64,000 bases of DNA. It comes from Eublepharis macularius. Lineage: Eukaryota > Chordata > Lepidosauria > Squamata > Eublepharidae. Every line of letters begins with the position of its first letter. The first letter of the stretch is position 1. Shown one piece after another: positions 1 through 13,400 of this stretch. The position numbers and the translations under genes were made by a program. The notes under the pieces are model-generated. The model was not told where the DNA came from. It worked only from the letters and a program-made list of their open reading frames with translations, and ran no database searches. Location of the stretch: positions 143,973,464-144,037,463 of the forward strand of contig NC_072796.1 of the NCBI RefSeq assembly GCF_028583425.1, given 5' to 3'.

Positions 1-225
1 ACAAGGGAAGTGGCCAAAGGAGAGAATGTTGTAATACTGGACGCTTCCAGGTTCATTGGGCAAAGTTGAGCTTGAGTCGTGCTAGTCAGCCTGTCTCCAC
101 CTAACCTACCTCACAGGGTTGTGGTGAGGCTAAAAAGGGAAGAGAAAGATGTAAGGTGCTTTTGTCCTCATTAAGGGGGAGAACAAAAGTATAAGCGAAA
201 TCAATAAAAAAGTAAAATAACTAAA
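1..225 (+). repeat. 3' part of an old tRNA-derived SINE
   Basis: The stretch contains the conserved squamate SINE body 'cctacctcacagggttgt' (about 103-122), then a degraded 'gtaaggtgctttt' segment and an A-rich 'aatcaataaaaaagtaaaataa' type tail ending about 225. It matches the same parts of the better copies at 7625, 42600 and 61833. It lies upstream of the PARP10 promoter and has no coding content. Confidence 0.55.
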
Positions 226-469
226 CCTTGCTCTGTCCCAAAGGAAGTTTTTCTCCTGTCGCTGTCACTCTCAATCCCAGCTTTGCGCCTCTCGGTGTGC
301 GTTCCCACCAGGGAATCGGGCAGCAAACCATTAACACAGCCGGGAGCCTGAGCGCTCCGTGCTGGGGTCTCGACGGCTTCCAGCTCCAGCCCCCCTCACT
401 TCCCTCCCCTGTTCTCTCTCAACAGGGCTCCTGCCCATGGACAGAGCGCGCTGGCAAGGACTTTGAGGG

Positions 470-805
470 GAGGGAATTCCCCGTAGCGCTTCAGGCCACG
501 CCCCTCCCGCTCTCGGCGGCAACCCCGCCGGCCGCCACGAGGGGTCGCTGCCGCCCGCCGCTCCTCTCCACGCCCCCCCGCTGCGTCTGCAGGGAAGGGC
601 GACGCTTGCCTCGCCCGGCGCGCCAATGGCTGCTGCCCGGGGTGCCCCGTCTCCGAGCAACGGCCTCTGACGTAAGGCCCCACCCCTCGAGGCGGCATTT
701 CCCCCGGAGGCGGTGGCGGCGTGCCGCAAAGGCCTGTGGGGGCTGTAGTCGCCTGCCCTCGCTCCCGGACGCTTTCGCTTTCGCTTCCCGGCGGGCGGGA
801 CGGCG
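470..805 (+). promoter_or_regulatory. PARP10: PARP10 promoter with kappa-B site and ISRE-like element
   Basis: A GC-rich TATA-less region lies directly upstream of the PARP10 start codon. Seen: a perfect palindromic kappa-B site GGGAATTCCC at 472-481; a TGACGTAA CRE/ATF-type site near 669; and TTTCGCTTTC at 773-782, whose reverse complement GAAAGCGAAA fits the interferon-stimulated response element GAAANNGAAA. A further TTTCGCTTC repeat unit adjoins it. Known: PARP10 belongs to the interferon-inducible PARPs. Inferred: the ISRE-like site 24 bases before the ATG is in or close to the 5' UTR, so the transcription start is probably within about 100 bases upstream of 806. Confidence 0.6.
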
Positions 806-1460
806 ATGGCGGCGGTGGAGGTGGCGGGGCTGCCGGAGGGCGCGGCGGACGAGCTGGTGGTGCTCTACTTCGAGAACCGGCGGCGCTCGGGCGGGGGGCC
901 GGTGCGCAGCTGGCGGCGGAGGGGCGCCCGCGCCCGCCTGCTCTTCGAGAGCCCCGAGGGTGAGTCCGGGCGGGCGGGACTGGAGCCTCCGGCCGGGCCG
1001 GGCCGGGGCGGCTGCGGGGGGCTGGGCTGCGCCTGAGCGGCTCCTGCCCTCGCTCCTGCCTTCCCTCCTTCCCTCCCTCCGTGCAGACGCGGCGCGCGTG
1101 CTGGCGAGGGGCGGCCACGCCTTGCAGGGGGCGCCGCTGACCGTGCGGGCCGCCGCGCCGCGGGACTTCGGGAAGCTGCTGCTGCGCGGGCTGCGCGCCC
1201 GGAGCGGCCCGGCGCTGCTGGAGCTCTACGTGGAGCGGCTGCTGGCCGGCCGAGGGGGCGCCCGCTTCGCCCTCCACCGCAGCCCGGCCGGGGACCAGGC
1301 GCTGGTGCAGCTGCCGGCGCCCCTCGGCGAAGCAGGTGAGCCCGCCGGGCGCGGGGGGCGGCCAGCCGTCGGGGAGGCCTCCGCCGGGCGCGGGGAGGGC
1401 AGTGCGGAGCAGCGGCGGCGCCGTCGAGTCGGATCGGGAGCCGCAGGTTCGAATCCGGCT
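480..1460. other. CpG island over PARP10 promoter and exons 1-2
   Basis: CpG dinucleotides are dense from about 495 to 1450 and drop sharply afterwards. The island covers the promoter, exon 1, intron 1 and exon 2. Long open frames here on both strands are a product of GC richness and are not taken as genes. Confidence 0.8.
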
Positions 1461-4400
1461 CCGCCAGGGAAGCTTGACAGGCGCGCAGGAAAAGCCCCGC
1501 TTTCTTTTTGCACAGGACGCAGCGGTGGGGGGGGGGGGGCGTTGACCATTCCTGGGACTGTGGAAGGTCAGCTGGGCCTCTCGACTCAAGACCTCTTCCC
1601 CTTGACCCGGCAGAGTTCCTGGCACTGGCAGAACGTGTGCGAGATCAGCCACTGGAAGAGGCCGGCCTGGAACTGGACTGGGTGGAGCAGACGGACAGCC
1701 TGCTTGTGGGGTGCCGAGGGGACAGCGGCCCCTTAAGCCAGGACCTGCTGGAGCTGTACTTCGAGAGCAAGCGGAGCGGCGGGGGGCCCGTGCAGGGCGT
1801 GCGGCTGCTCCGCGGGGGCACAAGGGCCATCGTTTCCTTCCAAGACCCTGCAGGTGAGGGGGGCGGCAGGGCAGTGTGGCTTGAAGGTTCCCCCTGCAGC
1901 CGTTGGGGGTTCCCCCACGGAGGCCTTGCTATCTGGCCCGTGGCTCCCTGGGTCTCTAAGGCAGGTGGCGATTTTGCCCTACCTCTTGCTAGTTCTATCG
2001 GGGAAGAAGAGACCTTTCCCTGTGCAATACCCAGCAGGTGTCCTCCGCCCCCCTGAGCCTGCTGCTGCTGCCCCTTTTGGAAGTGCTGTTCTGGCAAACT
2101 GGCAGCCCTTTTTCCTTCGGGGCTTAGACGGGGCAGTCTCCAGGCGGCGGTTCAGGGGCCAGGAGCTGCCTCTTGCAGTGGAGGAGGCCAGCAGGCGTTC
2201 CCGAGCCCTCTGGGGACCGTGGCCTGCCCAGAAGGGGGTGGTGGCAGCAGCTGGGGTGTGTGTGGGAAAGTGGTGGATCCCAGGCCCTTTGCCTCTCCCC
2301 GCAGTGGCGGAAAGGGTGCTGCAGAGGCCCCATCAGCTCCAGGGGGCCTGCTTGGAGGTGGGCCCTTACTACGACTTCCTGGAACCTGCTGAGGACGAGG
2401 CGTCGGCCGCAGAAGCGGGAGCCTCTCCAGAGGGCGGTGGGGCCTCTTCTCTGTGCGTGCCTCTTCCCGAAGCAGCCCTGCGGTGTCTGCTGGAGTCGGC
2501 TCTGGTCCTGCAGGAGCTGAGAGGCTCCGTCCCGGAGTGCACGCTTCACCTCGAGGAAGCGGGGCTCTGCATCTCGGGGGGGGATGCAGCCCACCGGCAG
2601 CAGTTGCAGGAGCGCGTCCAGGAGGCCTTGCGAGGAGCGGTCCAGGAGCACCTGCCCTTCTCCACCCGGGTCCTGGGTTTCCTGCAGCAGCAGGATGTGG
2701 CCGCACGCCTGGCCGAGCGGCTTGTGGGGCAGGGGCTGGGGGCCTGCTACGTCCCCGCCCAGGAGGAGGTGCTGGTGGTGGCTCTGAAGCCCTCTGTGGC
2801 CCGCCAGGCAGCTTCCTTCCTGGGCTCGGTCCTGGCTTCCTTCTCCCTGCCTTTGTCGGAGGGGCAGCTCCTCGCCCTGACCTCGCCACGCTGGGCCCAG
2901 GAGCAGGAGAGGCTGCGGTGCTGCCTTGTGCACCTGGCAGAGAGCGGGGCACACCTGGAAGGCCTGACTCTGTCTGAGCTGCAGCAGGAGAACCTGGCGC
3001 GTCTGACGGCTTTCCTGCAGGACAGCATGCCCGACGAGACCGTGGTGGCCCTGGAGGCGGGCACCCTGCGCTACCTCCAGCTCTACCACCAGGAGCTTCT
3101 GGCTGCGCTTGCCAGCGTCACTCTGCTGCCCCTGGAGGGCGCCGATGTCACGGGCTTCCGGGTATGGCTGCTGTGGGGCGCTTCCTGCCCTGGTCCCCCC
3201 TCCCCGCTACCCTGCCGTTTCTCCCCTCTTTTGGAAGCTGCCTGCCTAGATCCTGGCCCATCGGCATGCTGTTCCTCTGCTCTGGACAGTTTCAGGCAGA
3301 GAATAGCCGGCCTGAGTGTGCACGGTGCCTCTTCCTCCTCCTCCCACGCGGTTTACGGGCCAAACTTTACGTGGAGCAGGACTTCCCTCAGCCCCACGCG
3401 TGGCTGCTTCGTAGGAGCCGGTTGCCCACCTGGACTTGCGGTCAGGGAGCTCAAGTGGCACATTCGTGGAGGCCTTGTGCCAGCTGTGCCCCCAGTAGGC
3501 CAGGTTGGCCAGGATCCCGGAGGGCGGGCTGGAGCATTCATGGCCTCCAAGGTTTCCTGGCTGGGAGGCTCCACGAGAAACCTCTATCCCTGGGCCTAGA
3601 GGGGGGCCTGGACTGGAGACCTCCCTCCGCCAGAAACTCAAAAGAGTCCTCCAGCTACTGCGGTTCTGCCAGGTGCGGATGTGGCGGGAGCTGTTGCCTG
3701 GTGTAAGCAGTCCTGGGGGGGAGGCCTGACTCTGCCGCTCTCTTCCCTGCAGCTGAGTGGCGAGGCCCGTGCCTGTCAGGCGGCAGCTGAGCTGCTACAG
3801 AGCCTGCGGGAGGCCATCCACACCCAGACCGTGACGCTGCAGTTGCCTGGCATCAGCCGTTTCCTCCTCGACGGGCGTGGCCAGGCCGTCGTACAAGACC
3901 TGGAGAGGCGCTTCCGTTGCGTCGTGGGGTTGGAGAGGGTCCACTGGAGCCCGGTGCTAGTGCAGGTGCGAGCCCCCCGTCCCCCCGGAGGAAGGAGGCA
4001 ATGTGTCACATGGGCTCAGTTGGCACCTGGTGAGACGGCGAAGGCATTGAGGAGCGGGCATGCAGAAGCCAAGTAACCACCAGAAGGGGGGGGGGAATGG
4101 GAAGAGGGGGCCGAGGGCCTGAGGAGAGGATGGGGGGGTGGCAGTTTCCCAGGGAACGTGGCTGTGTGTGGGTTGAGCTCGAGCATCAGGGCCTCTGTCT
4201 CCTGTTCACCGTCTCCACAGCACGAGCTGGAGATGTCTCAGGTGCCGCTCGCTCTGAGTTGCCGACGGGATTCCCTGCCTGGGCCTGCGCAGCCGGAAGC
4301 CCTGCACGGTGTGGCCGGCAAACAGAGCAACGCCAACATGGGTAACAAATTGCACGCCTGGGGGCCGAAGGAGGAGAGGCTAGGATGGGGGTATGAGGGG

Positions 4401-7400
4401 TTAGGATCTTGGCAAGTTACGGGGAGGCTGTGGTGCTGGGCCTCCCTCCACTTGACTCCGTGGCAGGGGCTGGTCCAGTGCTGCTTGCCTGTGCCAAGGC
4501 CAGAGATCCCGACTGGGCCGTTCCCCTGCCCCCCCCCTCCAGTGTTGTCTCCTGCCTGGGATGGGGATTGCTGTGGGTCCGGGGAAGGCCTCCCAACGGC
4601 CCACGGGTCCTGCCCTGCCTCTGAAGGTCGCTCTTCTGCCCCTCCTCGCCCTTCTTCCCTTCCCAGAAGAGATCAAGAGCTTGCTGTCTGCTCTGCGGCC
4701 TGCCAGCGTGGCTGCTCCTGCAGCAGAAGAGGAGGCCTGGGCATTGGGGAGCAGCAACGTGGAGGAGGTTGAGGATCTGTATACTGCGCCCGAGCAAGAC
4801 GCAGCTGCGGCAGCGCCCCTTGCGCGGCAGGAGGAGGCAGGGCTGGGCGACAGGCCCACCGCCGAGGCGGAGGAGGCGGAACTGCTGCTGGCCATCCAGC
4901 AGTCCATGGACAGCGCCCGGCGGGAGGAGGAGGAGCTGCAGCGGGCCCAGGAGCTCTCTCTCCGCTCCTACCGGCAGGAGACGGAGCAGGCAGCCAGTCC
5001 CGACGCTGCCCTCCAGGCTGTGCTCAGCATGTCTCTGGAGGATGTGCTGCAGGGGGCCCACTCGGCCCAGCTGGTCGTCTGCAGTGCTGCGGAGGGGGAC
5101 GTGGCCCTCCTGACGCAGGAGCTGGAGGCAGCTCTGCAGGCACTGCTGCGGGAGGAGACCGTGCACAACGAAGCCCTGTGCTCCCTGCCTCCCCTCTGCC
5201 TCGAGTACCTGACACACTTGGAACACAAACACGCTGTGCGCATCTCGCTGTCTGGCGCCACAGCTACCGTCCGTGGCTTTGCTGACTACCCCGTGGCTGC
5301 CACCCGTGATCTCGCATTGTTGCTCACCCGCTTGCTGCGGGCTGAGGTGGCCAGGGGGTCCAGGGGCGTCTGCTGGGTCCACTGGGACTCCTCGGGGCGC
5401 GGGTCTCCCACCCCGTACTCCGCAGAGGCGACTGCTCTCCTGGAGCAGGCCTGGGGCCAAGGGCACAAGCGAGTGGACGTGTTCTTCGACGAGAAGCCTT
5501 TCACCATTGACTTTGAGCGCATGGAAGAATATGACCTTGGCCATGCCCGGACTCTGCCCATTGGCCGCACTGAGCCCCCAGCGGCCTCTCCAGGTATAGT
5601 GGAGATTGGGTGTGGCCCAGCTCGGGGGCGGGGGGGGGAGGGCTGGAAGCCAGTGTCCTTCTGCTCATGCTCAGTGGCTGTTGTTTGCAGCTGCCCAGGC
5701 GGGCGATGAAGTGAAGCTGCTGCTGTTGCCCGAAAGCTCAGAGGAGTTCCAGCAGACCGTCCGCTGTTTCTATGGCACGCTGGAGGATTTCCACAACAAG
5801 ATCCGCATCATAAAGGTTTGTGAGGGGCATCGATGGCTCTTGTGCGAGGCTTCCCTCCCTGCGCTGCCCTTTTATGCTCTTGGGCCGCCTGCCAGCCGCG
5901 GGCTCGAGCTGCATGGTTGGCTGCAGGGGGCCCAGGAGCAGGCGAGGCCTTGCCTGGGTGATGCAAGGCGCCGCTGGAAGGGCCAGTGGCACAATGGGGG
6001 TGGGGCACAGCTGTTCAGAGCTGCTGAAGAGGGGGGAACCTGAGCCCTCCCTCAAGTCACAATCAAATCCCCAGCCCAGGAAGGAAGCGGGGCTGATTTG
6101 TCTGCCCCGGGAAGGGGAGCTGCTGTCGAGAGCCCCTCCCTGTCCGAAAGCTGCTGTGACACGATCCCTCCCCGTGGCTGAAGTGAATGCTGGCTAACAG
6201 TCCTTGGCTGCAGCTCCCTTCCCGTTATTTCCCGCTGATTTGTAACCTCTTGTCAAAGACGTGGGGGTCTGCAGCTTCCGCCCAAGGCAGAGGGGAACAT
6301 GCGCAGAGCTCCAGGTCTTCATTAAACGCGTTTTTTTGCAAAACCGCCAACGAGAGACTGCTCTCGCATTAGCCCCAGTAGCTACCCCCAGGAGCAAAAG
6401 GACAAACCTCCCGCGCCTGGCAGGGACCTGAACAGAAGGTCTACCTGGCAAGGGTGACTTGCAAGCAGAGTTTCTCAACAAAGTTTTACCTGGTAGGTGG
6501 TTCAGGGTCAAGACACCGGTTTTAGCCTTTTGAGGTTTCAAGAAGCACACAAGATAAAAAATATAAGTATTTATTTAAGGTGCAGAGATACTCAAAAGGA
6601 CAAAACAGACCGTGGGGATAACGTAACAAAGCCTTCGCATATAAGCTCTAACTACACACGCCATAGTAGTCCCAGAAGGCAAACGCAAGTGAGACGCAGG
6701 AGCAAAGGGCCCCCGAGAGCCTGGCATAGAGGCAGAGGGGACCCCAGTCGTTCAGGTCCAGAACACCAGACAGAAAGATGGTTGCAAAGGGACGGCCGTC
6801 TCGCAGGGGGGGGGCGAGCTGCTCTTTCCTGGCCTCTCGCTTCTTCGTGTTGCTAACCTGTTTGCCGGGTTAAGGGGTCTTAATTAGCTCAGGCCTGTTA
6901 GCCAATACGAACCCCAAGAACTGATGCCCCTGTTGCTGGGATGAACGTTGAGTGGGCAGAAGCGAAACCAGTCTGCAGCTGTGGTCCCGGCGCCTCTCCC
7001 ACGGGTGCCGGATTCGCTTCGTGCCCAGGGATGTTAATTGGTTCACATCTGTGCCATGGAGGCGCTGCTAACAAGCTTAACTCTTTATCTCTGAGGTCAC
7101 CGTGTATGGAAGTTGCTAGCAAGCTCTGTCAGCTTTCTCAGGACTTTCTCCCTGAGCCAAAGATTTGAACACAGCCACAGTTTGAACAGAAAAGCCATTT
7201 CCTTTACACCCCTCTCCAGGTGTTGGGTTTTTAGACAGAGCCAATTGTCAAGCTCTTTAAACGCCGTGCTGCGGAGGAGCGGGCATGTCGTCCCCTCCCT
7301 CCCACTGGCTCTTCAGTCCTTGAACTCTCGCCCCCTTTGGCCCCTCTTGCCGGCAGGTGGAGAAGGTCCTGCACCCTCTGCTGTACCAGCAGTACCTGCT

Positions 7401-10400
7401 GAAGAGAGCGGCGATGGAGAAGGCTTGTGGGCACCAGGAGGTGGAACGGATCCTGTACCATGGCACCACGGAGCAGGCCAGCCGCGAGATCTGCCAGTTT
7501 GGCTTCAACCGCAGTTTCTGTGGGCGGAATGGTGAGGAGCCCCTGGGACGAGGTCCGACTGGGGAAGGGGCTTCTGTTTGCTCCGCTGACTAGGGGGAGA
7601 TGGCCTCTGCTGGGCTCCTGGGCTCTGGCACTCTGTTTGCCTCATTTATACCCCAACTTTCTGCCCAGTGAGGGGGCTTACATCTTTCTTCTCCATTTAT
7701 CCTCGCAACAACAGCCCTCTGAGGTAGGTTAGGCTGAGCGTGACTGGCCCATGGTCACCCAGCTTCCCTGGCAGAGCAGGGATTTGAACCCGGGCCTCCC
7801 AGATCCTAATTTGACACTCTTAAGCCCTATTACTGCACTGGTTCTCCTGCCTCCAGGAACCCCTGCAGTGGCACCATCGAACTGCTGGGATTCTGTTGCC
7901 CACGTGTGCACGCAGAGTCGGTTGGTGTGGAGTGTAAAGAAGTGTGGAAGGTTTCTCAAGCAGCCCTTTTCTTTAAACGGAGCAGATGCTTCTCTTCCTA
8001 GAGGGCTTGGAGCAGCTGCAGGGGTTACCCAGCAGAGCCGAGCGGGCAGGCCGTTGTCTGTCCTGCATCCTTTGTTTTGTGTTAGAACGTTTGTGCTTTC
8101 GACTGCTAGAGGAAGAAGCAAAGAGCTGTTTTTTCTGCAGGGGCTCCGTTGGGGCTGGAACAGGCCACAGGTAGCAGCTGAGGATCAGTGGGTTAGAGGA
8201 GGGCGTAGAACACAAGGACGGGAGAAGTGCCAGCCGGGTCAGGCAAGTAGGCCATCCCACTCAGGATCTGGCCTCCTTCGCTGGGCGAGCCAGAAGCCCC
8301 CAGAGGCAGTGGCATGGAGCACCACAGCTTCCCCTGCATCAGCTGCCCAAGCAACAGGCACAGAAAAAAGGGTTCCTGCCTCTAGACGTGGAAGTTGCCC
8401 TCCTGCAAGAGTGTGTCTGACCCCTCTTAAGGCCTGCCACGCTTGTGGCCACCACTCCCTCAGCTGGCAGTGAATTCCCCAGTGAAAGGAGGTGCTTGGT
8501 GACGAAGGTCTGTTGAGAACCACTGGCCCTTCAGCTTCATAAATGCCCCTGCGTTCTAGTACTGGTGTGTGTGTGTGGGTGGGTGGAGATAAAAGGTCTC
8601 TGCATCCAATTGCTGCAAATCAGGTACAATGGTATGAATGTCTGTCGTGCGCTCCTTTCCTCCAACCCCTTAATCATGTGGGTTGCTCTCTTCCAACCTT
8701 CTTCCAAGTCTGCTATATTCTTTTTTGCGCTAAGGGGGCCAGAACTGCACACCATGTTCCAACTGAGGCCATACAGGGGGTTGCAGCTTTGGCTGCTTTA
8801 TATTCAGTCCTTTTTGTAATAATTACTAGCATGGAATTTCCCTTTTTCTCCTCTCCCACACTGGGTTGGCATTTTCATCAAGCGTCCCACAGTAACCCCA
8901 AGATTTCCTCCACCTCTCAGGCAGTTCAGGCCCCCACCCCAGGATATTTTTAAAGTTAAGATTTTTTTAGTTCAAAATGCACCATCACAGTGCATACATA
9001 CCCGTGTTGAGCTTAATTTATGTTATTATTTTTTAAAATTGAATTTATATTCCGTTCTACCCGCAAGTGGGCTCAGAGCAGATCGCAGAAAATAATAATA
9101 ATATACCGCCCTTCAGGACAACACCCACCCAGAGCGGTTTACAAAGCATGCCGTCATTATCCCCACAACAAACACCCTGTGAGGTGGGTGGGGCTGAGAG
9201 AGCTCAGAGAGCCGTGACTAGCCCAAGGTCACCCAGCTGGCTTCTAGTGGAGGAGTAGCATAGATAAAATTTCAGTTAATAAAATCTGTTTAAAACAGTC
9301 ACACACATATTGCACAGTCCACCAGGCATTAAACAAATCCATGGGCTGGGTGGCCGGCTGCCAGATGAAACCGTCGGAGCGGGGAGAATGCCACTCTCCT
9401 GCTAGGAGGCCGGTTTGGTGGCCTGACCGCTTCAACCACCATCTGCCTGGCATAACAACTCTGTTTTGCAAGCCTGGCAGAAAGGTACCGACTGGGCCTG
9501 GGTTTCCACAGACAGAGTTGTTACGCCAGGTTGATGCCAGGCCCCAAAAAGTCTGGCCCTAGTTGAGGCAAGGCAAACCTCCCTTGGGTGAGGGACCACC
9601 AGTAGATGTTTGTCTGGCGAGTGGAGCAGGCTCCGGGGACATACGGTGAGAAGCAGTCCCGCAGGTATGCTGGTCCAAGTCCTCTATGGGCTTTAAACAT
9701 TTCAGAGCCAATGAGCTGGGGGAAAACCAGTGTTGTATGTGACCAGAATGGAGTCCTGGTCAAAATACCTGCTGCTGCGTTCTGGACCAGTTGTAGCTTC
9801 CAGAGTGGGCCCAGGGGCCACCCAGCATAAAGCGAGTTGCAGTAGTCCAACCTGGAGGTGACGGTTGCATGGATCGCCATGGCTAGGTTGTGGGCTGAGA
9901 GGTAGGGAACAAGTTGTCTAATCCGGTGAAGATGGAAAAACCTCATATTTGGCAACTGCCGTGACCTGGGCCTCCATTGAGAAGAAGACAGCCACGATCA
10001 GGCCCGAACTCCTCACCGCTGGCACAAGCGCCAGCAGCATCCCGTCAAGGGTTGGAAGTTGGATCTCAGAACCTGTCAGTCTACGGCCCAGGTAAAGGAC
10101 TTCCGTCTTCATGGGATTCAGTTTTAGTCGGCTCTATTTTAACCAGCCAGGCATAGCATCCAAAGCCCTGGCCACGTTTTCTGGAGCAGAATCCAGCTGG
10201 CTGCCCATCAACAGACAGAGTTGGGTGTTACCAGCATGCCGATGACAGCCCAATCCAAAGCTCCACGCCAGCTGGGCGAGGGGACACGTGTAGATATTAA
10301 ATAACATCATGGAGAGTATCGCCCCTGAGGAACGCCACACAGTAAGGGGTGGCGAGGCAATGGCTGCTCCCCCAGTGTGGCCCAAAAGCCTCACAGCCGA

Positions 10401-13400
10401 GTTTTGAATGAGCAATTGGATGGTCTCCCTGTGATAGGGAGACCAAACAGTTTTAGGTACTTGGGCCGGGCGTGAGTTCGCGGATGCAATGGAAACGGCA
10501 TAGAATTCCCTCTCTGTTGCCTCCGCTGCCTTCTCGTAGGCTTTTGTGTACGATGCTCGTGCCTCCTTGTCCTGACCCCACCTCCACACTGGCTCAAGCC
10601 GTCTCGGCTCCCGATTCTTCTGTCGCAGCTCCTCGGGTACCAAGGAGCCAGCTTGGTGCGGGGGCAATGGGGGCGATTGCATCGATGGCTTCAGGAAGAC
10701 AGGCGTGCCAATCTTCCACCAGTGTATCTGGCGAACTGCCAGGGGATGTAGGATCCCACAGAGCAGTCTGGAGGCCAGTTGGATTCATCGGTCTCTGCAA
10801 GTGAGCATCACCGCCAGCGGGGCGGGGCGGGGCGGGGGGGAGGGCTGGTGCGTCCAGATGAGCCTTCAGGACCAAGTGGTGTGACCACGGTACCGCTTCA
10901 GTCGTGCCCAAATACACACGTATCCCCATCCCAAAGATCAAATCCAGCGTGTGGCCCACTTAATAACATTTGATTTATATACTGCCCTTCAGGATGACTT
11001 AACGCCCACTTTAAGCAGTTTACCAAGTATTATTATCCCAGTAACAAACAATCACCCTGTGAGGTGGGTGGGGCTGAGAGAGCTCTGAAAGAGCTGTGAC
11101 TGACCCAAGGTCTCCCAGCTGGCTTCAAGAGGAGGAGTGGGGAATCAAACCCAGTTCTCCAGATTAGAGTCCTGCCACTCTTAACCACTACACCAGACTG
11201 GCTCTCTTGATGTGTGTGGGCTGATGCAAATGCAGAAAATCTCAGAGTTGCCACGTAGACACCAGGACGGCAGCCTGTAAGGCGGCGGCGGCAGCGGCAG
11301 CAGCAGCAGCAGCAGCATGGATTTTAAAATTCCCCCGAAACAAAAGTTTGGGGGACTGCAAGGCCCTTCCGGCCACCAACTCCAGCAGACTCGACAGGGT
11401 AGCTGCTGGTGCGCAAAGTGGACAGACAGCCGAATTCCTCAGCATGCCACACCAGACCCTCGCAGTCCTCGCTGGCCATCTCTGGGGCAAGGAGCCGCCT
11501 GAAGGAGAGAGGCTCTCAAATGAGCATCGCCGCCCCTCCCTCCAGCCACTTGCCCAGGACTGGTGAAGGCCCGGAAAACCTGGGGTGTGTGTGTGTCAGT
11601 TCTTTCAGGGCCATCGTCTCTCCTTCCTCCACCCAGGTCTCGGTCACACATGCTGTGTGGTTGCTAGATCCCTTCCAGTCCGGTTTGCGCCCAGGACATG
11701 GGGTGGAGACGCTGCTGGTCGCCCTCATGGATGATCTTCGCAGACATCTGGATCGAGGTGGATCGGCACTGCTGATATTACTAGATTTTTCAACAGCGTT
11801 CAATACGGTCGATTATGATCTGTTGACCCACCACCTCGCCGTTGTGGGGATTCAAGGGACAGCACTACAGTGGCTAGTCTCTTTTCTTCACGGTTGGGGA
11901 CAGAAGGTGGCGCTAGGGGAGAAGCTATCGTCACACCGCCCACTAATATGTGGTGTGCTGCAGGGGGCAATACTCTCCCCATTATTGTTTAATGTCTATA
12001 TGCGCCCCCTCGCCCAGTTGGTGCGACGTTTCGGGCTTGGGCGTCACCAATATGCGGATGACACCCAGCTATATCTGTTGATGGATGACCAGCCTGGATC
12101 GGCCGCGGATGTCCTGGAGCGTGCTTTTGAAGCCGTGGCTGGATGGTGGGGGCAAAGTTGGCTGAAGTTAAACCCTGCGAAGACGGAGATCCTGTACTTG
12201 AGTCGTGGAAATGTGAATTTGGGACCCCCGCTCCCCGCACTCAATGGGGCGGTGCTCACATCGGCTCTGAGAGTTAAGAGTCTGGGGGTGATCTTGGATT
12301 CCTCCTTGACAATGGAGGCCCAGATCTCTGTGGTTGCCAGGTCCTCTTTATTTCTGCCTTCGACAGACGAAGCAACTTGCCCCTTGTCTTTCGTCCCGTG
12401 ACTTAACTACAGTGGTCCAGGCAATGGTCACCTCTAGGTTGGACTACTGTAATGCACTCTACGCAGGGCTTCCCCTGAACCTGATCCGGCGGTTACAACT
12501 GGTGCAGAATGCGGCAGCGCGGGTCATCACAGGAATACTGATGCGTGAGCCCATAACGCCAGTATTGCGTCAGCTGCACTGGTTACCGGTGGAGTACAAA
12601 GTCAGGTTCAAGGTTTTGGTATTAACCTATAAAGCCCTATGTGGACTGGGACCGGTGTATCTGCAGGACCTCCTCTCCCCATATGAACCCCAGAGGGCTC
12701 TTCGTTCTACTGGTAAACATCTGCTAAGGGTCCCTGGCCTCAGGGAGGCGTGCCTGGCATCGACCATGGCCAGGGCCTTCTCGGTCCTGGCACCAGCCTG
12801 GTGGAACTCTCTAACAAGACCAGGGCCTAGCAGGATTTGTTACCCTTTCGCCGGGCCTGCAAGATGGAGCTGTTCCGCCAGGCGTATGGGCGGTGCTAGG
12901 CGGAGCCCCCTGGCAGGTAGATTGCAGAATATGCCCGCCCTACTAGCAGTACCTCCATCTAGCAAACAGCCCCCAGTATGATGCTCTAGAGATGGGGGAA
13001 GGTCGGTCAGTTGGTTGCTGTGCCATGATAATTGTGTGTGTGTGTGTGTATATTTAACTGTGTAACTTTGACTGTTTTAGGGTTTTAACTGGTATCAATT
13101 ATTTAATGTGTTTTAATTGTATATGGTTGTAATCTGCTCTGATCCTGCTGGTGTGGGGAGGGCAGAATATAAATCAAATAAATAAATAAATAAAATTTAT
13201 TATTTATTTGATTTGATTTCTATTCCACTCTGCCTGCAAGCGGGTTCAGAGTGGATCACAGCATTTTAATAGTAACATTTCATTTATATACTGCCCTTCA
13301 GGATGACTTTAACACCCACTCAGAGCGGTTTACAAAGTATGTCATTATCCCCACAACAACAAACACCCTGTGAGGTGGGTGGGGCTGAGAGAACTCTGAG

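Noticed and set aside
1390-1470. tRNA-like B box GGTTCGAATCC at 1446-1456 in PARP10 intron 2
   Set aside because: The T-arm has a mismatch, no matching acceptor stem or convincing A box could be found, and the surrounding GC-rich sequence makes chance likely. At most a decayed SINE head.
228-1736. 502-residue frame over the PARP10 promoter and first exons
   Set aside because: It crosses promoter, exon and intron sequence in a frame that does not match the PARP10 protein; splicing with GT-AG sites explains the region fully.
9521-9955. Minus-strand 144-residue frame as a host gene
   Set aside because: Its SRLDYCNSLYAG and LQLVQNAAAG blocks identify it as the C-terminal part of a LINE ORF2.
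11242-11490. Polyalanine protein on the minus strand
   Set aside because: The alanine run is just the GGC/GCA triplet repeat read in one frame; the rest overlaps repeat DNA.
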